From Parahaliea mediterranea (GTDB lineage: Bacteria; Pseudomonadota; Gammaproteobacteria; Pseudomonadales; Halieaceae): a stretch of 64,000 nt of DNA. Within the stretch, counting starts at the first letter, position 1. Every line of letters begins with the position of its first letter. This document shows, piece by piece, positions 34,694-43,386 of the stretch. Position numbers and translations under genes: made by a program. Under the pieces are notes generated by a model. It searched no databases. It worked only from the letters and a program-made list of their open reading frames with translations, and was not told the origin of the DNA. Location of the stretch: assembly GCF_003402235.1 (NCBI RefSeq), contig NZ_QEWO01000001.1, positions 248,001-312,000 of the forward strand, read 5' to 3'.

Positions 34694-36298
34694 ATGCGTA
34701 ACAACCAGCCCGTCACGTCCCGAGAATACCCCGTCGCCGACGACCAGTTGCTGATTTCCCACACCGACCTTCGCGGCAATATCACCTTCGCCAACCGCCA
34801 CTTTATCGAGGTCAGTGGCTTCAGCAGTGCGGAACTGATCGGCGCGCCCCACAACATCGTGCGCCACCCGGATATGCCCCAGGCGGCATTTGCCGACCTG
34901 TGGCGCTGCCTGAAGGCCGGCAATATGTGGGTGGGCCTGGTGAAGAACCGGCGCAAGAACGGTGACTATTACTGGGTTCGCGCACAGGTCATTCCGCTGT
35001 ACGAAGACGGGCAGCCGGTGGGTTTTGTGTCGGTGCGCAGCCGTGCCCAGCCGGCCGCCATCAAAATGGCAGCCCAGGCGTACCGGAAAATGCACGCCGA
35101 TGGCAGCGCCCCCCTCACGGTGCGCCATGGTCGCATTGTCAGCACGGGCTGGCGCGGCGTGTTGCCGCGCCTGTTCAAGCGCCTGGCGGGCCTGTCGTCG
35201 GCCCTCATTCCTCTGTTTTCGGCCCTGCTGGTTATGGTGGCAAGCGGCCTTGGCTGGCGTGCCGCCCAGGCGCCCTCCCCCGCGCTGGCTATGGCCCAGG
35301 CAGCGCTGCTGGCGTTGGGGTTGCCCCTGCTATTGTGGATGGCCTGGCACCAGCGCCAAACGTTGTTGCAGCCACTGCGCCAGGCTGTGCTATTTTCCAG
35401 CCAGATTGCCGCGGGCAACCTGGGCGTTGCCGCGCCCGGCGCACAACGGGGCGACGTTGGGCGCCTGCTGGCCAGTCTCGATCTGATGCGCAAGAGCCTG
35501 GCCGGCATTGCCGGAGACGTGCGACGGGGTATTGATGTGGCCAGCCCGGCGGCCCGGGACATGGCCGGCGGCAACAGTGAACTCGCCGACCGCTCCATGC
35601 AGCAGGCAGCGTCGCTGGAGCAGACCGCTTCCAGCATGGAGCAAATCACCGTCACCGTGCAGCAGAATGCCGACCATGCGGAACAGGCCAGCGTGCTGGC
35701 GCGCGATTCGGCATCCACGGTTACCCGCTGCAGCACGTTGATGGATCAGGTGGTCAGCACCATGGGGAGCATCACGGCGCATTCCGGGCGCATGGCGGCG
35801 ATCATCGAGGTGATCGACGGCATTGCCTTCCAGACCAACCTGCTGGCCTTGAATGCCTCGGTGGAGGCCGCCCGCGCCGGCGTGCACGGCCGGGGCTTTG
35901 CGGTGGTGGCCAGCGAAGTGCGCAGCCTGGCCGGGCGCTCGGCGGAGGCGGCCAGGGAAATTCGCACCCTGATAGACACCTCCTGTGCCGATACAGAGAG
36001 CGGCGCAGCACTGGTGCGCGAGGCCGGCACATCCATGGACGCGCTGGTAGAGAAAGTTACCCGCCTCAGTGAACTCATCACCCAGATCGCCACCGCCAGC
36101 CGCGAGCAAGGCACAGGTATTGAACAGGTCAACGCCGCCATATCCGACATGGACGCGGTAACCCGAAAGAACGCAGAGGGCATCAGTGCCAGCGCCCGGG
36201 ACACCGAGCGCCTGCTGGCCCAGATAGAAGAACTGGCCTGGGCCGCTGCGGTGTTTCGCTTTGCCGGTGACGGCCCTAGGGGCGGTGCAGCCAGATGA
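34694..36298 (+). CDS. Methyl-accepting chemotaxis protein with N-terminal PAS domain (Aer-like)
   Basis: A 534-residue chemoreceptor. An N-terminal PAS domain (about 18-115, with [17 protein letters not shown] and [17 protein letters not shown]) is followed by two hydrophobic segments (about 170-220) and a HAMP-like linker. The cytoplasmic signalling domain has the conserved hairpin [17 protein letters not shown]. The PAS-before-membrane layout is that of the redox/oxygen sensor Aer and relatives, so it probably senses energy state through FAD or heme rather than an outside ligand. No other chemotaxis gene is nearby. Confidence 0.9.
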   Translation: MRNNQPVTSREYPVADDQLLISHTDLRGNITFANRHFIEVSGFSSAELIGAPHNIVRHPDMPQAAFADLWRCLKAGNMWVGLVKNRRKNGDYYWVRAQVIPLYEDGQPVGFVSVRSRAQPAAIKMAAQAYRKMHADGSAPLTVRHGRIVSTGWRGVLPRLFKRLAGLSSALIPLFSALLVMVASGLGWRAAQAPSPALAMAQAALLALGLPLLLWMAWHQRQTLLQPLRQAVLFSSQIAAGNLGVAAPGAQRGDVGRLLASLDLMRKSLAGIAGDVRRGIDVASPAARDMAGGNSELADRSMQQAASLEQTASSMEQITVTVQQNADHAEQASVLARDSASTVTRCSTLMDQVVSTMGSITAHSGRMAAIIEVIDGIAFQTNLLALNASVEAARAGVHGRGFAVVASEVRSLAGRSAEAAREIRTLIDTSCADTESGAALVREAGTSMDALVEKVTRLSELITQIATASREQGTGIEQVNAAISDMDAVTRKNAEGISASARDTERLLAQIEELAWAAAVFRFAGDGPRGGAAR

Positions 36299-36444
36299 GG
36301 CTTGCGGTGTTGAAATCACTGCCAACGCGATGACAAGGGCCAGAATTTAACCGCTTTTTGGCCATATATCACTCCTGTTTTGCGCGAGCGCTGGGCCATA
36401 CTGATGGCCTTCGCCACCCAGGCGGAACAATAAAAAAGGAGTGA

Positions 36445-37710
36445 GTGGTGAACACACAGGCACAGGTCAAGCTGGACGGGTTTCAGGCGGCGGATGTGCT
36501 CGATCCGTTGGTGATGGGCGACGAGCGCAGTATGTACGCGCTGTTTGACCACCTGCGCAGCACCGACCCGCTGTCCCGCGTGGAGCACCCGGACTACCGC
36601 CCCTTCTGGTCGCTGACCCGCTACGACGACATTCGCCACATCGGCAGCCAGAACGACAGCTTCCTCAGCGCGCCGCGCACCATTCTCATCCCCAGTGCCT
36701 TTGAAGATGCCCTGCTGGCCCAGTTCGGCACGCCTAACGGGCTGGAAACCCTCATTCACATGGACCGCCCCAAGCACCTGAAAATGCGCAAGGTGACCCG
36801 GGAGTGGTTCCTGCCCCGCAGTATCGAAAAACTGCAGGCGGAGGTTGAATTGCTGGCGAAGGAATTTGTCGATCGCATGCAGGAAATGGGCGAGGAGTGC
36901 GACTTTGTGAAGGACATCGCCCTCCTCTTCCCCCTGCGCATTATCCTGTCGATTCTCGGCCTGCCACGGGAAGCCGAAGGCACCATGCTGCGCCTGACCC
37001 AGGAAATGTTTGGCGGCCAGGACCCAGAGCTGCAGCGCGGCGACTCGGAAACCGCCGGGGTGGAGGTGCTCAACGAGTTTGGGGCCTATTTCGCCGAAGT
37101 CATCGAAGACCGCAAACGCAACCCGCAGGATGACCTGGCCACTGTGCTGGCCAACGCGGAGGTGGATGGGGAGCCGATGAACATGCTGGACCAGGCCAGC
37201 TATTTCATCATCACCGCCAGTGCCGGGCACGACACCACTTCCGCTGCCATTGGCGGCGGCATGAAGGCCCTGCTGGAACACCCGGAGCAGCTTGCCCTGT
37301 GGCGCGACACACGGGCACTTGATGACGGCGCGGCGCGGGAGATCATTCGCTGGGTGTCACCGGTGCGGCACATGGTGCGCACGGCCACCGCCGATACCGA
37401 GCTGCACGGCAAAACCATCCGCGCCGGCGACAATGTGGCCCTGTGGTATCCGGCCGCCAACCGCGACCCGGCGGCCTTCGATGCGCCCAACACACTCAAC
37501 CTGCGGCGCGACCCAAAAACCCAGCTCGCCTTTGGTTATGGCTCGCACATGTGCCTTGGCCAGCACCTGGCGGTGCTGGAGTTACGCTGTTTCTTCAAGG
37601 AATTGCTGCCGCGCTTGCAGTCTATGGCCTTCAACGGCGAGCCGGAGTGGATCAAGGCGATTTTTGTGGGCGGGCTGCGTTCTATGCCGGTGCGTTATCA
37701 GCTGACCTGA
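36445..37710 (+). CDS. Cytochrome P450
   Basis: A 421-residue soluble bacterial P450. The heme-binding loop FGYGSHMCLG contains the proximal ligand Cys370. The I-helix oxygen-activation motif is AGHDTTS (260-266), and the ExxR motif is EIIR. The start is one of two adjacent GTG codons after AAAAGGAG. It hydroxylates a hydrophobic substrate using electrons from a ferredoxin/reductase pair, neither of which is in the window. Soluble P450s of this type in sphingomonads and Halieaceae act on terpenes, steroids or alkanes. A link to the catabolic island 5 kb upstream is possible but unproven. Confidence 0.92.
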   Translation: MVNTQAQVKLDGFQAADVLDPLVMGDERSMYALFDHLRSTDPLSRVEHPDYRPFWSLTRYDDIRHIGSQNDSFLSAPRTILIPSAFEDALLAQFGTPNGLETLIHMDRPKHLKMRKVTREWFLPRSIEKLQAEVELLAKEFVDRMQEMGEECDFVKDIALLFPLRIILSILGLPREAEGTMLRLTQEMFGGQDPELQRGDSETAGVEVLNEFGAYFAEVIEDRKRNPQDDLATVLANAEVDGEPMNMLDQASYFIITASAGHDTTSAAIGGGMKALLEHPEQLALWRDTRALDDGAAREIIRWVSPVRHMVRTATADTELHGKTIRAGDNVALWYPAANRDPAAFDAPNTLNLRRDPKTQLAFGYGSHMCLGQHLAVLELRCFFKELLPRLQSMAFNGEPEWIKAIFVGGLRSMPVRYQLT

Positions 37711-37728
37711 ACCCGCCGGGGCTTGCGC

Positions 37729-38220
37729 TTAGCGGCGCTCGCTGCCCCGGTTCAACGCGTCGATCTGGGCGTTGATTTGCTCGATTTTTTTCTGCTCGGC
37801 ATCAATGCGCTTCTGGTAGCCGCTGTCCAGGGCATCCAGTTGCGGCTGCAGCCCTTCTTCGTAGGTTTTGCCAGGGGGGGAATTGCTGCCGTAGTCGCCC
37901 TTTTCACGCAGGCGCTGCATATCGATTTCGCGCGCCTTCTGCAGCTCGCTGATGCGGTTTTCATGGCGTGAGATTTCCCGGCGCAGCTCCCGCACTTCGT
38001 TGGATTCCGCCACCCGCCGCCAGGTGGCGCGCTCCTCATCGGTGGTGCCGGTGCTGGTATCCGGCGAGCGCACGGTGGTTTCCACTGCGTTGTCGCCACA
38101 GGGCTGCTGGCTGAACACGGTCTGGCCCTGCTCGCCGGTGCATTTGAAGATACGCGTTTGTGCGCTGGCCTGTTGCGTGGCGGCCAGTATCAACGCCAGC
38201 AGGCAAACTATTTTCGGCAT
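37729..38220 (-). CDS. DUF4124-type periplasmic protein
   Basis: A 163-residue protein. The signal peptide ends at ASA-Q (residue 20). A DUF4124-like N-terminal segment has RIFKCTGEQGQTVFSQQPCG, with two cysteines likely to form a disulfide. A charged helical region (about 75-160) is predicted as coiled coil. The function of the family is unknown. It ends 18 bp from the convergent P450 gene. Confidence 0.8.
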   Translation of the reverse strand: MPKIVCLLALILAATQQASAQTRIFKCTGEQGQTVFSQQPCGDNAVETTVRSPDTSTGTTDEERATWRRVAESNEVRELRREISRHENRISELQKAREIDMQRLREKGDYGSNSPPGKTYEEGLQPQLDALDSGYQKRIDAEQKKIEQINAQIDALNRGSERR

Positions 38221-38313
38221 TGCGGCTAAAACCTCGGGTCAATCGTCATGCGCCAGCTGCCAACGGCAGCGAACGCGGCAAGGGCGAGTGTAACAGGCTG
38301 CCCATCCAGCGCA

Positions 38314-39054
38314 TCAAACCGCCAGCGCCGGATGGGGAATGCGGCCGGCGGTATCGGCAACATCGCTGTAGCGCACCTCGAAGCGCTCGCCGCCCGGGCG
38401 CCCCCACCAGCAGGCGGTCATGTCGATACGCAGGTTCCACTGGCTCTGCACCGGCACGGTGTTGGCGGCAATGGCCGCCGGGTCCAGCACCGCGCAGTTG
38501 ACCCCGGCTGGCCAGCGCGCAGAGCCAAACCACAACAGCCCGCTGCCGGCCTCCCGGTGGGCGCTGCCCAGCTGCTGGGAAAAATGGTAATCGCCGGGGT
38601 CAGAAATGCGGCTGTGCCACGGTTCCAGTACGGCGCTGGTCAGGTCTGCACTGCGCGGGTGGCTGACCGCAAAGTGCAGCGCGCTGCGCCCGTCGGTAAT
38701 CACCTCCAGCGGGCCCAGGTCACTCAGGCCCTGCTGGAACAGCCATAGATAAACGGCGGATTCCACCATGGCGGTCTCGCGTTCACGCGCGCCGTACAGA
38801 ATGCCCATTTCGGTGTAGCGGCCAAAGCGCGAGCCGTGGCGCAATGGCGGGTAGCGAAAGGGTGCCCGCAAAATCCAGTGCAGGTGCAGGGTGTTCGGCG
38901 GGTAGGCGGGCTTGTGGGCATCCAGCAGGTGTTCCAGCCGGTCCTGCTCGGCGGCCGAGCGGGTGATGTTGCGCGTGGCGGCCTCCTCCTGGTATTCCAC
39001 AATGCGCCAGATATGCCCGCTGGCAGCACTGGTGCGCAACAGCAAAGGGTCCAT
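38314..39054 (-). CDS. RES-domain toxin (NAD+-degrading type) of a RES/Xre toxin-antitoxin system
   Basis: A 246-residue RES-domain protein. The domain core is seen at about 60-110: LRAPFRYPP, then SRFGRYTEMGILYGARE and ETAMVES, matching the conserved Arg, Tyr and Glu of the family. RES toxins degrade or phosphorolyse NAD+ and arrest growth. The ATG overlaps the antitoxin stop (TAATG). A typical RES protein is 150-250 residues, so this is complete. The tail (about 200-246) is C-terminal to the core. Confidence 0.82.
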   Translation of the reverse strand: MDPLLLRTSAASGHIWRIVEYQEEAATRNITRSAAEQDRLEHLLDAHKPAYPPNTLHLHWILRAPFRYPPLRHGSRFGRYTEMGILYGARERETAMVESAVYLWLFQQGLSDLGPLEVITDGRSALHFAVSHPRSADLTSAVLEPWHSRISDPGDYHFSQQLGSAHREAGSGLLWFGSARWPAGVNCAVLDPAAIAANTVPVQSQWNLRIDMTACWWGRPGGERFEVRYSDVADTAGRIPHPALAV

Positions 39055-39425
39055 TACAGGCGGCCGCGCATGCCATCCAGGTAGTGATTCACCAGCGCCA
39101 GCCCTTCGTAGCGGGTTACCAGGTTCGCTGGCGCTTCGTTGCGCAGGTGGTGATTGGGGGTGCGCATCCAGTGCTGCATTTGCTCCCGGTTGCCGCCCAC
39201 AATGGCATACAGCGAGCGATATACCCGCACCAGGCCCAGCGCCAGTTCCTGGGTTTTCGGGCTGGACAGGATGGCGGTGCCGCGGGAGTAGTTCTTCATG
39301 GAGGCAGTGCTCACGCCAACCGCCACCGCCAGCTGGGCGAGGGTCAGGCCCAACTCGCCGCCCGCTTCCAGCAGTGCGCCGGTGACAATGGCCTCGTCGG
39401 ATCTTACAGCCTCTGCGTGGTTCAT
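39054..39425 (-). CDS. Xre/MbcA/ParS-type antitoxin
   Basis: A 123-residue antitoxin. The N-terminal Xre-like helix-turn-helix includes LGLTLAQLAVAVGVSTASMK. The C-terminal toxin-binding domain has YRSLYAIVGGNREQMQHWMR and the G-L-V repeat of the MbcA/ParS family. I chose the ATG with AAGGGG seven bases upstream rather than a TTG seven codons before it. It is expected to bind and silence the RES toxin and to repress its own promoter through the operator half-sites upstream. Confidence 0.85.
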   Translation of the reverse strand: MNHAEAVRSDEAIVTGALLEAGGELGLTLAQLAVAVGVSTASMKNYSRGTAILSSPKTQELALGLVRVYRSLYAIVGGNREQMQHWMRTPNHHLRNEAPANLVTRYEGLALVNHYLDGMRGRL

Positions 39426-39452
39426 TTTCTGCCCCTTTGGAGCCAACTGATG

Positions 39453-39486
39453 GTCTATTTTTAGACTATATTATTGTTTTTGTCTA
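39453..39486. promoter_or_regulatory. Operator half-sites upstream of the antitoxin gene
   Basis: GTCTA-TTTT-TAGAC (39453-39466) is a perfect inverted repeat 28 bp upstream of the antitoxin start. A third half-site GTCTA occurs at 39482-39486. The region is AT-rich, unlike its surroundings, and should hold the minus-strand promoter. This is the expected layout for autoregulation by an Xre-type antitoxin. Confidence 0.5.
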
Positions 39487-39499
39487 CCTAAATACCGGT

Positions 39500-40174
39500 T
39501 TAGCTTTCCATCGAACAGGCGCAAATTCGGCTGATATGGGCCAGGGGCAGGCCGCTCTGCTGCTGCCACTCGTTGAATGTGGCTTGTATGCGGGCAAGGT
39601 CGCGCTGGCTGGTGGGGTTGGCGGCCACTTCCAGGCCCGCCCCGCGCAGGCAACGCAGCACGTCGCCGGTAAGTACAAAGGTATCCCGCCCCATATTGCG
39701 CAACACGCGCTGGCCGGTCATGCCGCCCAGGCGGTCTCCGCCCTGCTTCAGGCGGCGGAACAGGCCCACCAGATCCTGATCGGGCCAGTTCGATACAAAG
39801 CGGCCAAAGCTGCCCGCCTCCCGGGCCACATCCAGCACAAAGCGAGCGTTGCGCTGCACGCTGATGACCTTCTGGCGATTGCGGATAATCAGCGGGTTGG
39901 CGGCAAAGCGGTCGATTTGCTCGGGGCTGAGCATGACGATTTTCTCCGGCGGGAAGCCGAAAAACACCTCTTCGAAGCCTTCCCATTTGTTGTCTACCAC
40001 GCGCCAGACAAAACCGGCCTGGAAGATGCAGCGGGCCATTTCCGCCAGCCAACGATGATCCTGGGTGCGGGCCAGTTGACGCGGGCTTTTGACCGCAGGC
40101 AACAGGCGGTTGAGGGCCGCTTTGCCGCCGTGGCGTAAAACGGCGCGCTCGTGAATCGTTTCGAAGTGGTCCAT
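39500..40174 (-). CDS. DNA-3-methyladenine glycosylase I-like protein
   Basis: A 224-residue helix-hairpin-helix glycosylase-fold protein. Segments resembling TagA-like proteins are IFQAGFVWRVVDNKWEGFEEVFFGF and FAANPLIIRNRQKVISVQRNARF. The zinc-binding Cys and His ends of classical E. coli Tag are not apparent, so it belongs to a divergent subgroup. Expected role: removal of alkylated adenine from DNA. I chose ATG 40174, downstream of AAGGAAGGTGAGG, over a GTG at 40189 that would sit on that site. It follows sbcC, a further DNA-repair gene. Confidence 0.75.
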   Translation of the reverse strand: MDHFETIHERAVLRHGGKAALNRLLPAVKSPRQLARTQDHRWLAEMARCIFQAGFVWRVVDNKWEGFEEVFFGFPPEKIVMLSPEQIDRFAANPLIIRNRQKVISVQRNARFVLDVAREAGSFGRFVSNWPDQDLVGLFRRLKQGGDRLGGMTGQRVLRNMGRDTFVLTGDVLRCLRGAGLEVAANPTSQRDLARIQATFNEWQQQSGLPLAHISRICACSMES

Positions 40175-40195
40175 CCCCCGCGGCCTCACCTTCCT

Positions 40196-40245
40196 TGTGA
40201 CTGTAACTGTGGCTATAACTGTGACTGTGGTTGTGATTGGGACTG
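40196..40245. repeat. Degenerate hexanucleotide tandem repeat (CTGTGA-like) across the sbcC stop codon
   Basis: Plus-strand units of the type CTGTGA/CTGTAA/CTGTGG repeat about eight times. On the minus strand they encode the Gln/Ser/Pro tail of SbcC (AAQSQSQPQSQSQL with small variations), contain its stop codon and continue into the leader of the glycosylase gene. Confidence 0.75.
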
Positions 40246-43200
40246 CGCGGCAAAGGGTGACACGACTTGCAGCGAGCTGCCACCGCGGCCGCTGCGAATG
40301 TCGATGCGCACGTCCATCTGCTCGCGCAGTTCCGACACGTGGGAGATCACCCCCACGGTGCGCCCGGCCCGCTGCAGCTCCAGCAGGGTGCTGACCGCCA
40401 GTTCCAGGGCCTCGGTGTCCAGCGAGCCAAAGCCCTCGTCCACAAACAGGGTGTCCAGGGCGATACCGCCCGCCTGGGCCTGCACCACGTCTGACAGGCC
40501 CAAAGCCAGCGCCAGCGCGGCCATAAAGCTCTCGCCGCCAGACAGGGTGGCTACCGACCGGGCATGGCCGGTGTAGTCGTCGTGCACGTCCAACTCAAGT
40601 CCGGCGGCGCCGGCGCCGCTGCTTGCCGCGCGCCGCCGGTATAGCTGGTAGCGCCCGGCGGACATACGCCCCAGGCGGATACTGGCCTGCACCAGTACAT
40701 CATCCAGCAGCACCCCAAGCACATAGCGCTGCAGGCTGACCTTGCCCCCTGCCCGGCCATTGGCGACATCCGCGAGGGTGCCCACCACGGCGTACTCACT
40801 GTCCAGCTTACTGTTGCGCTGCTGTTGCTGCGCCAGTTTGCCGGCGGTGGATGTAAGCACCGTGTGGCGGTGCTGCAGGCGCTGCAAGGTGGTCTGGCAA
40901 TCCTGTCGGGCGGCGTCGGCCTGGGCCAGTGATGCGGCCAGGGCGCTGCTGTCCAGCGCCGGCTGGCCGGCCAGTTCGCGATCAAGGGTGGCCAGTGTGG
41001 TGCGGGTTTCCTGCAGGCGCGCGTGGTAGCTCTCCAGCATCGACTGCAGCTGCGCCAGCGCGGCCGGCGGCATGAGGGCCTCGACGCTGGCCTGTTCGCT
41101 GTTCGTGCCGCTGGCAAAAGGGCTCGCCGCCAGGGCGGCATCGAAATCACCCCGGGCCTGCCCGGCCGCCGCCTGGCGCTCGGCGGCATTGTCGCGCGCC
41201 TGCTGCGATTGCAAGCCGGCAATGCGCAGGGCCTGGCGCGCCTCGGCATCGGCCTGCACGGCGCCCTCAAGGGCGGCCTCCAAGTCGGCGAGTGCCTGCT
41301 GCCCCTCAGCCAATGCCGCCTGCAGGGTGTGCCGGCTGCGGGCCACCTCGGGCACTTTGGCCGCCAGCGCCTGGCTTGCGGCAACGGCCTCGGCCTGCCG
41401 CTCCCGCGCGCCTTCCAGTGTCAACCGGGCCTGTGTCTCGTCGCCGGCGGCCTTGCTGAGCGCCTGTTCTGCCGCCTGCAGAGCGTTTTGTCGCTCCGGC
41501 AGCGCCTGCTGCTGCCGTTGGCGCTCGGCCTGCTGTTCAGTCAGCGCTTGCACGCGTTGAGCCAACGCCTGGGTAGCGTTTCCGGCGCCAGCGGTGCCCT
41601 TGTCTTTTATGTTGTCGCTGTCGTTGTCGTTCGGGCTTGCGCTGTCATCGTCACTGCCACCCGACAGCGCCTTCAGCTGGGCCTCCAGCCCGGCAATGCC
41701 ACTGGCAAGGCCGGCCATCTCTGCATCCATGCCCGCCAGGGCGGCATTCAGTTGGCGGCAGTGCTGTTCCTGCGCCTCGATGCTCGCTTCATCGGGCACG
41801 GCGGTATTGCCGCTGGCCTTGTGCGGGTGCTCACGGCTGCCACACACCGGGCAGGGTTCGCCCTCGGTAAGGTCCGCCGCCAGCAGCCGTGCCTGGCCCA
41901 GATGCCAGTCACGCCGCAGCCGGGTCAGGGCCTGCTGTGCGCTGTCGAGTGCGATGGCCTGTTGCCCGCGCCGGGCGCCGGTTGTGCTGTGCTGTTGGCG
42001 CGCCTGGGCCAGTTCGGCCCTGAGCTGCTCCCGCTGCCGCGCCCGGGCCAGCGCGGACTGGGCCTGGTGCAGGGCCAGTTCCAGGCTGTCACTGGCCTTG
42101 AGTGCGCTGGTCAGGCCATCGACCTCGGCGGCGCGCTGGTCGCGCTCGCGCTCCCGCGCCTGCCGCTGGGTCTGGGCCTGGGTCAGGTCGACCTGGGCCT
42201 GCTCAAGCGCCTTGGCCCATCGCCCTTGCTGGGCCTCGGTGGCAAGCCACTGCTCCAACAAGGGCTCAAGCCGCTGCAGTTGCTGCACCTGTTCGCGCTG
42301 GCCGGTGCGCTCGTCATCGCGCTGGCGTTCGGCGGCAAGGGCGTCGCCGCGCCGGGCGGCTTCAGCCTGGGCTTGCGCCTCTGCCGTTCTGGCCCGGGCG
42401 CAGGCGTCATCCGCCTGCGCCGCCGCTGCCACCGCGCGCTGCCAGTGCTCCCGATGCACCTGCAGCTGGCTGGCGGCCACGGCCCTATCGCGCTGTGCCT
42501 GCTGGCGCTGGCGCTCTTGCGCCTCGGCTTCCAGCGCGGCCAGGGTTTGCGCTGCCCTGGCGCGGTGCTGGCGCATCTGCTCCAGTTGCCGCGCCAGGGT
42601 CAGCCGGGTGGCGCACTGCTCGTAGTCAGACACCGCCTGCCGGTTGCGCTCGCGCGCCTGGTGCAGGGCGGGCTCCAGCGCGCCGAGTTCCTCGCGCAGT
42701 GCGTCTTCGCTCTCTATATCGCCCGCGGTGAGAATGCCGGCGATGCGTTCCTGGCCGGCCTCGTAATCGCGGCGAATCTGGCTGGCGGCCTGCTTCAGGC
42801 GCTCTTCAATGTGCTTGTAAATGCCGGTCTGGAACAGGTCCTGGAAGATCTTCTCGCGGTCTTTGGAGTCCGCCATGAGCAGTTTGCGAAACTGCCCCTG
42901 GGGCAGCACCATCACCTGCCGGAACTGGTCGGCATTCAGGCCGGTGATGTCGCGGATGGCGGCGTTGGCGTCGGTCACCTTCTGCTCCACCAGCAACTGG
43001 CCGCCGGCGGTGTCGCCATCCGGGCCCAGCCGGTACAGCTCTGCCCGCGTGCGGTGTTCGGTAAAGCCTTCGCCGCGCTGCTTGGGGCGCGACTGGTCGG
43101 GGCTGCGGGTAATCTGGTAGCGCGCGCCGCCCAGTTCAAAGCGAAAGCAGACCTCGGTAAGCAAGTCATCCGGGCTGTGTTGGCAGCGCATTTCCCGCCC

Positions 43201-43386
43201 TTCCCGCTCGGCCCCGGTGGTTATGCCGTAAAGGGCAAAGCAGATGGCGTCCAGCAGGGTCGTCTTGCCGGCACCGGTGGGGCCGTTGATCAGGAACAGG
43301 GGCGAGTGCCCGAGGGCGGCGAAGTCCACCGTCTCGCGGCCGGCGAAGGGGCCAAAGGCCTGCAGGCTCAGGCTGAGGGGCTTCAC
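40213..43386 (-). CDS. sbcC: Exonuclease SbcC (Rad50-like ATPase)
   Basis: A 1057-residue SMC-like ATPase. Walker A is GPTGAGKTT (35-43). Two long coiled coils rich in Ala, Gln and Glu flank the zinc hook CPVCG (Cys512 and Cys515), and the C-terminal lobe has the LSGGESFMAALALALG signature and LFVDEGFGSLD Walker B. With SbcD it forms the Mre11-Rad50-like nuclease that opens DNA hairpins and trims blocked ends. The GTG start overlaps the sbcD stop (GTGA); the frame upstream of it is inside sbcD. Oddities: an Asp/Ser/Asn-rich stretch after the hook (about 575-600) and a Gln/Ser repeat tail. Confidence 0.95.
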   Translation of the reverse strand: MKPLSLSLQAFGPFAGRETVDFAALGHSPLFLINGPTGAGKTTLLDAICFALYGITTGAEREGREMRCQHSPDDLLTEVCFRFELGGARYQITRSPDQSRPKQRGEGFTEHRTRAELYRLGPDGDTAGGQLLVEQKVTDANAAIRDITGLNADQFRQVMVLPQGQFRKLLMADSKDREKIFQDLFQTGIYKHIEERLKQAASQIRRDYEAGQERIAGILTAGDIESEDALREELGALEPALHQARERNRQAVSDYEQCATRLTLARQLEQMRQHRARAAQTLAALEAEAQERQRQQAQRDRAVAASQLQVHREHWQRAVAAAAQADDACARARTAEAQAQAEAARRGDALAAERQRDDERTGQREQVQQLQRLEPLLEQWLATEAQQGRWAKALEQAQVDLTQAQTQRQARERERDQRAAEVDGLTSALKASDSLELALHQAQSALARARQREQLRAELAQARQQHSTTGARRGQQAIALDSAQQALTRLRRDWHLGQARLLAADLTEGEPCPVCGSREHPHKASGNTAVPDEASIEAQEQHCRQLNAALAGMDAEMAGLASGIAGLEAQLKALSGGSDDDSASPNDNDSDNIKDKGTAGAGNATQALAQRVQALTEQQAERQRQQQALPERQNALQAAEQALSKAAGDETQARLTLEGARERQAEAVAASQALAAKVPEVARSRHTLQAALAEGQQALADLEAALEGAVQADAEARQALRIAGLQSQQARDNAAERQAAAGQARGDFDAALAASPFASGTNSEQASVEALMPPAALAQLQSMLESYHARLQETRTTLATLDRELAGQPALDSSALAASLAQADAARQDCQTTLQRLQHRHTVLTSTAGKLAQQQQRNSKLDSEYAVVGTLADVANGRAGGKVSLQRYVLGVLLDDVLVQASIRLGRMSAGRYQLYRRRAASSGAGAAGLELDVHDDYTGHARSVATLSGGESFMAALALALGLSDVVQAQAGGIALDTLFVDEGFGSLDTEALELAVSTLLELQRAGRTVGVISHVSELREQMDVRIDIRSGRGGSSLQVVSPFAAQSQSQPQSQL

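Noticed and set aside
36394-36409. GGCCAT-ACTG-ATGGCC hairpin as a terminator
   Set aside because: The stem is only six base pairs, there is no T-run, and it lies 85 bp or more after the chemoreceptor gene.
39471-40283. 270-codon minus-strand frame with a His/Ser repeat start
   Set aside because: It is the other reading of the hexanucleotide repeat and overlaps the glycosylase-like gene, which has the recognisable protein.
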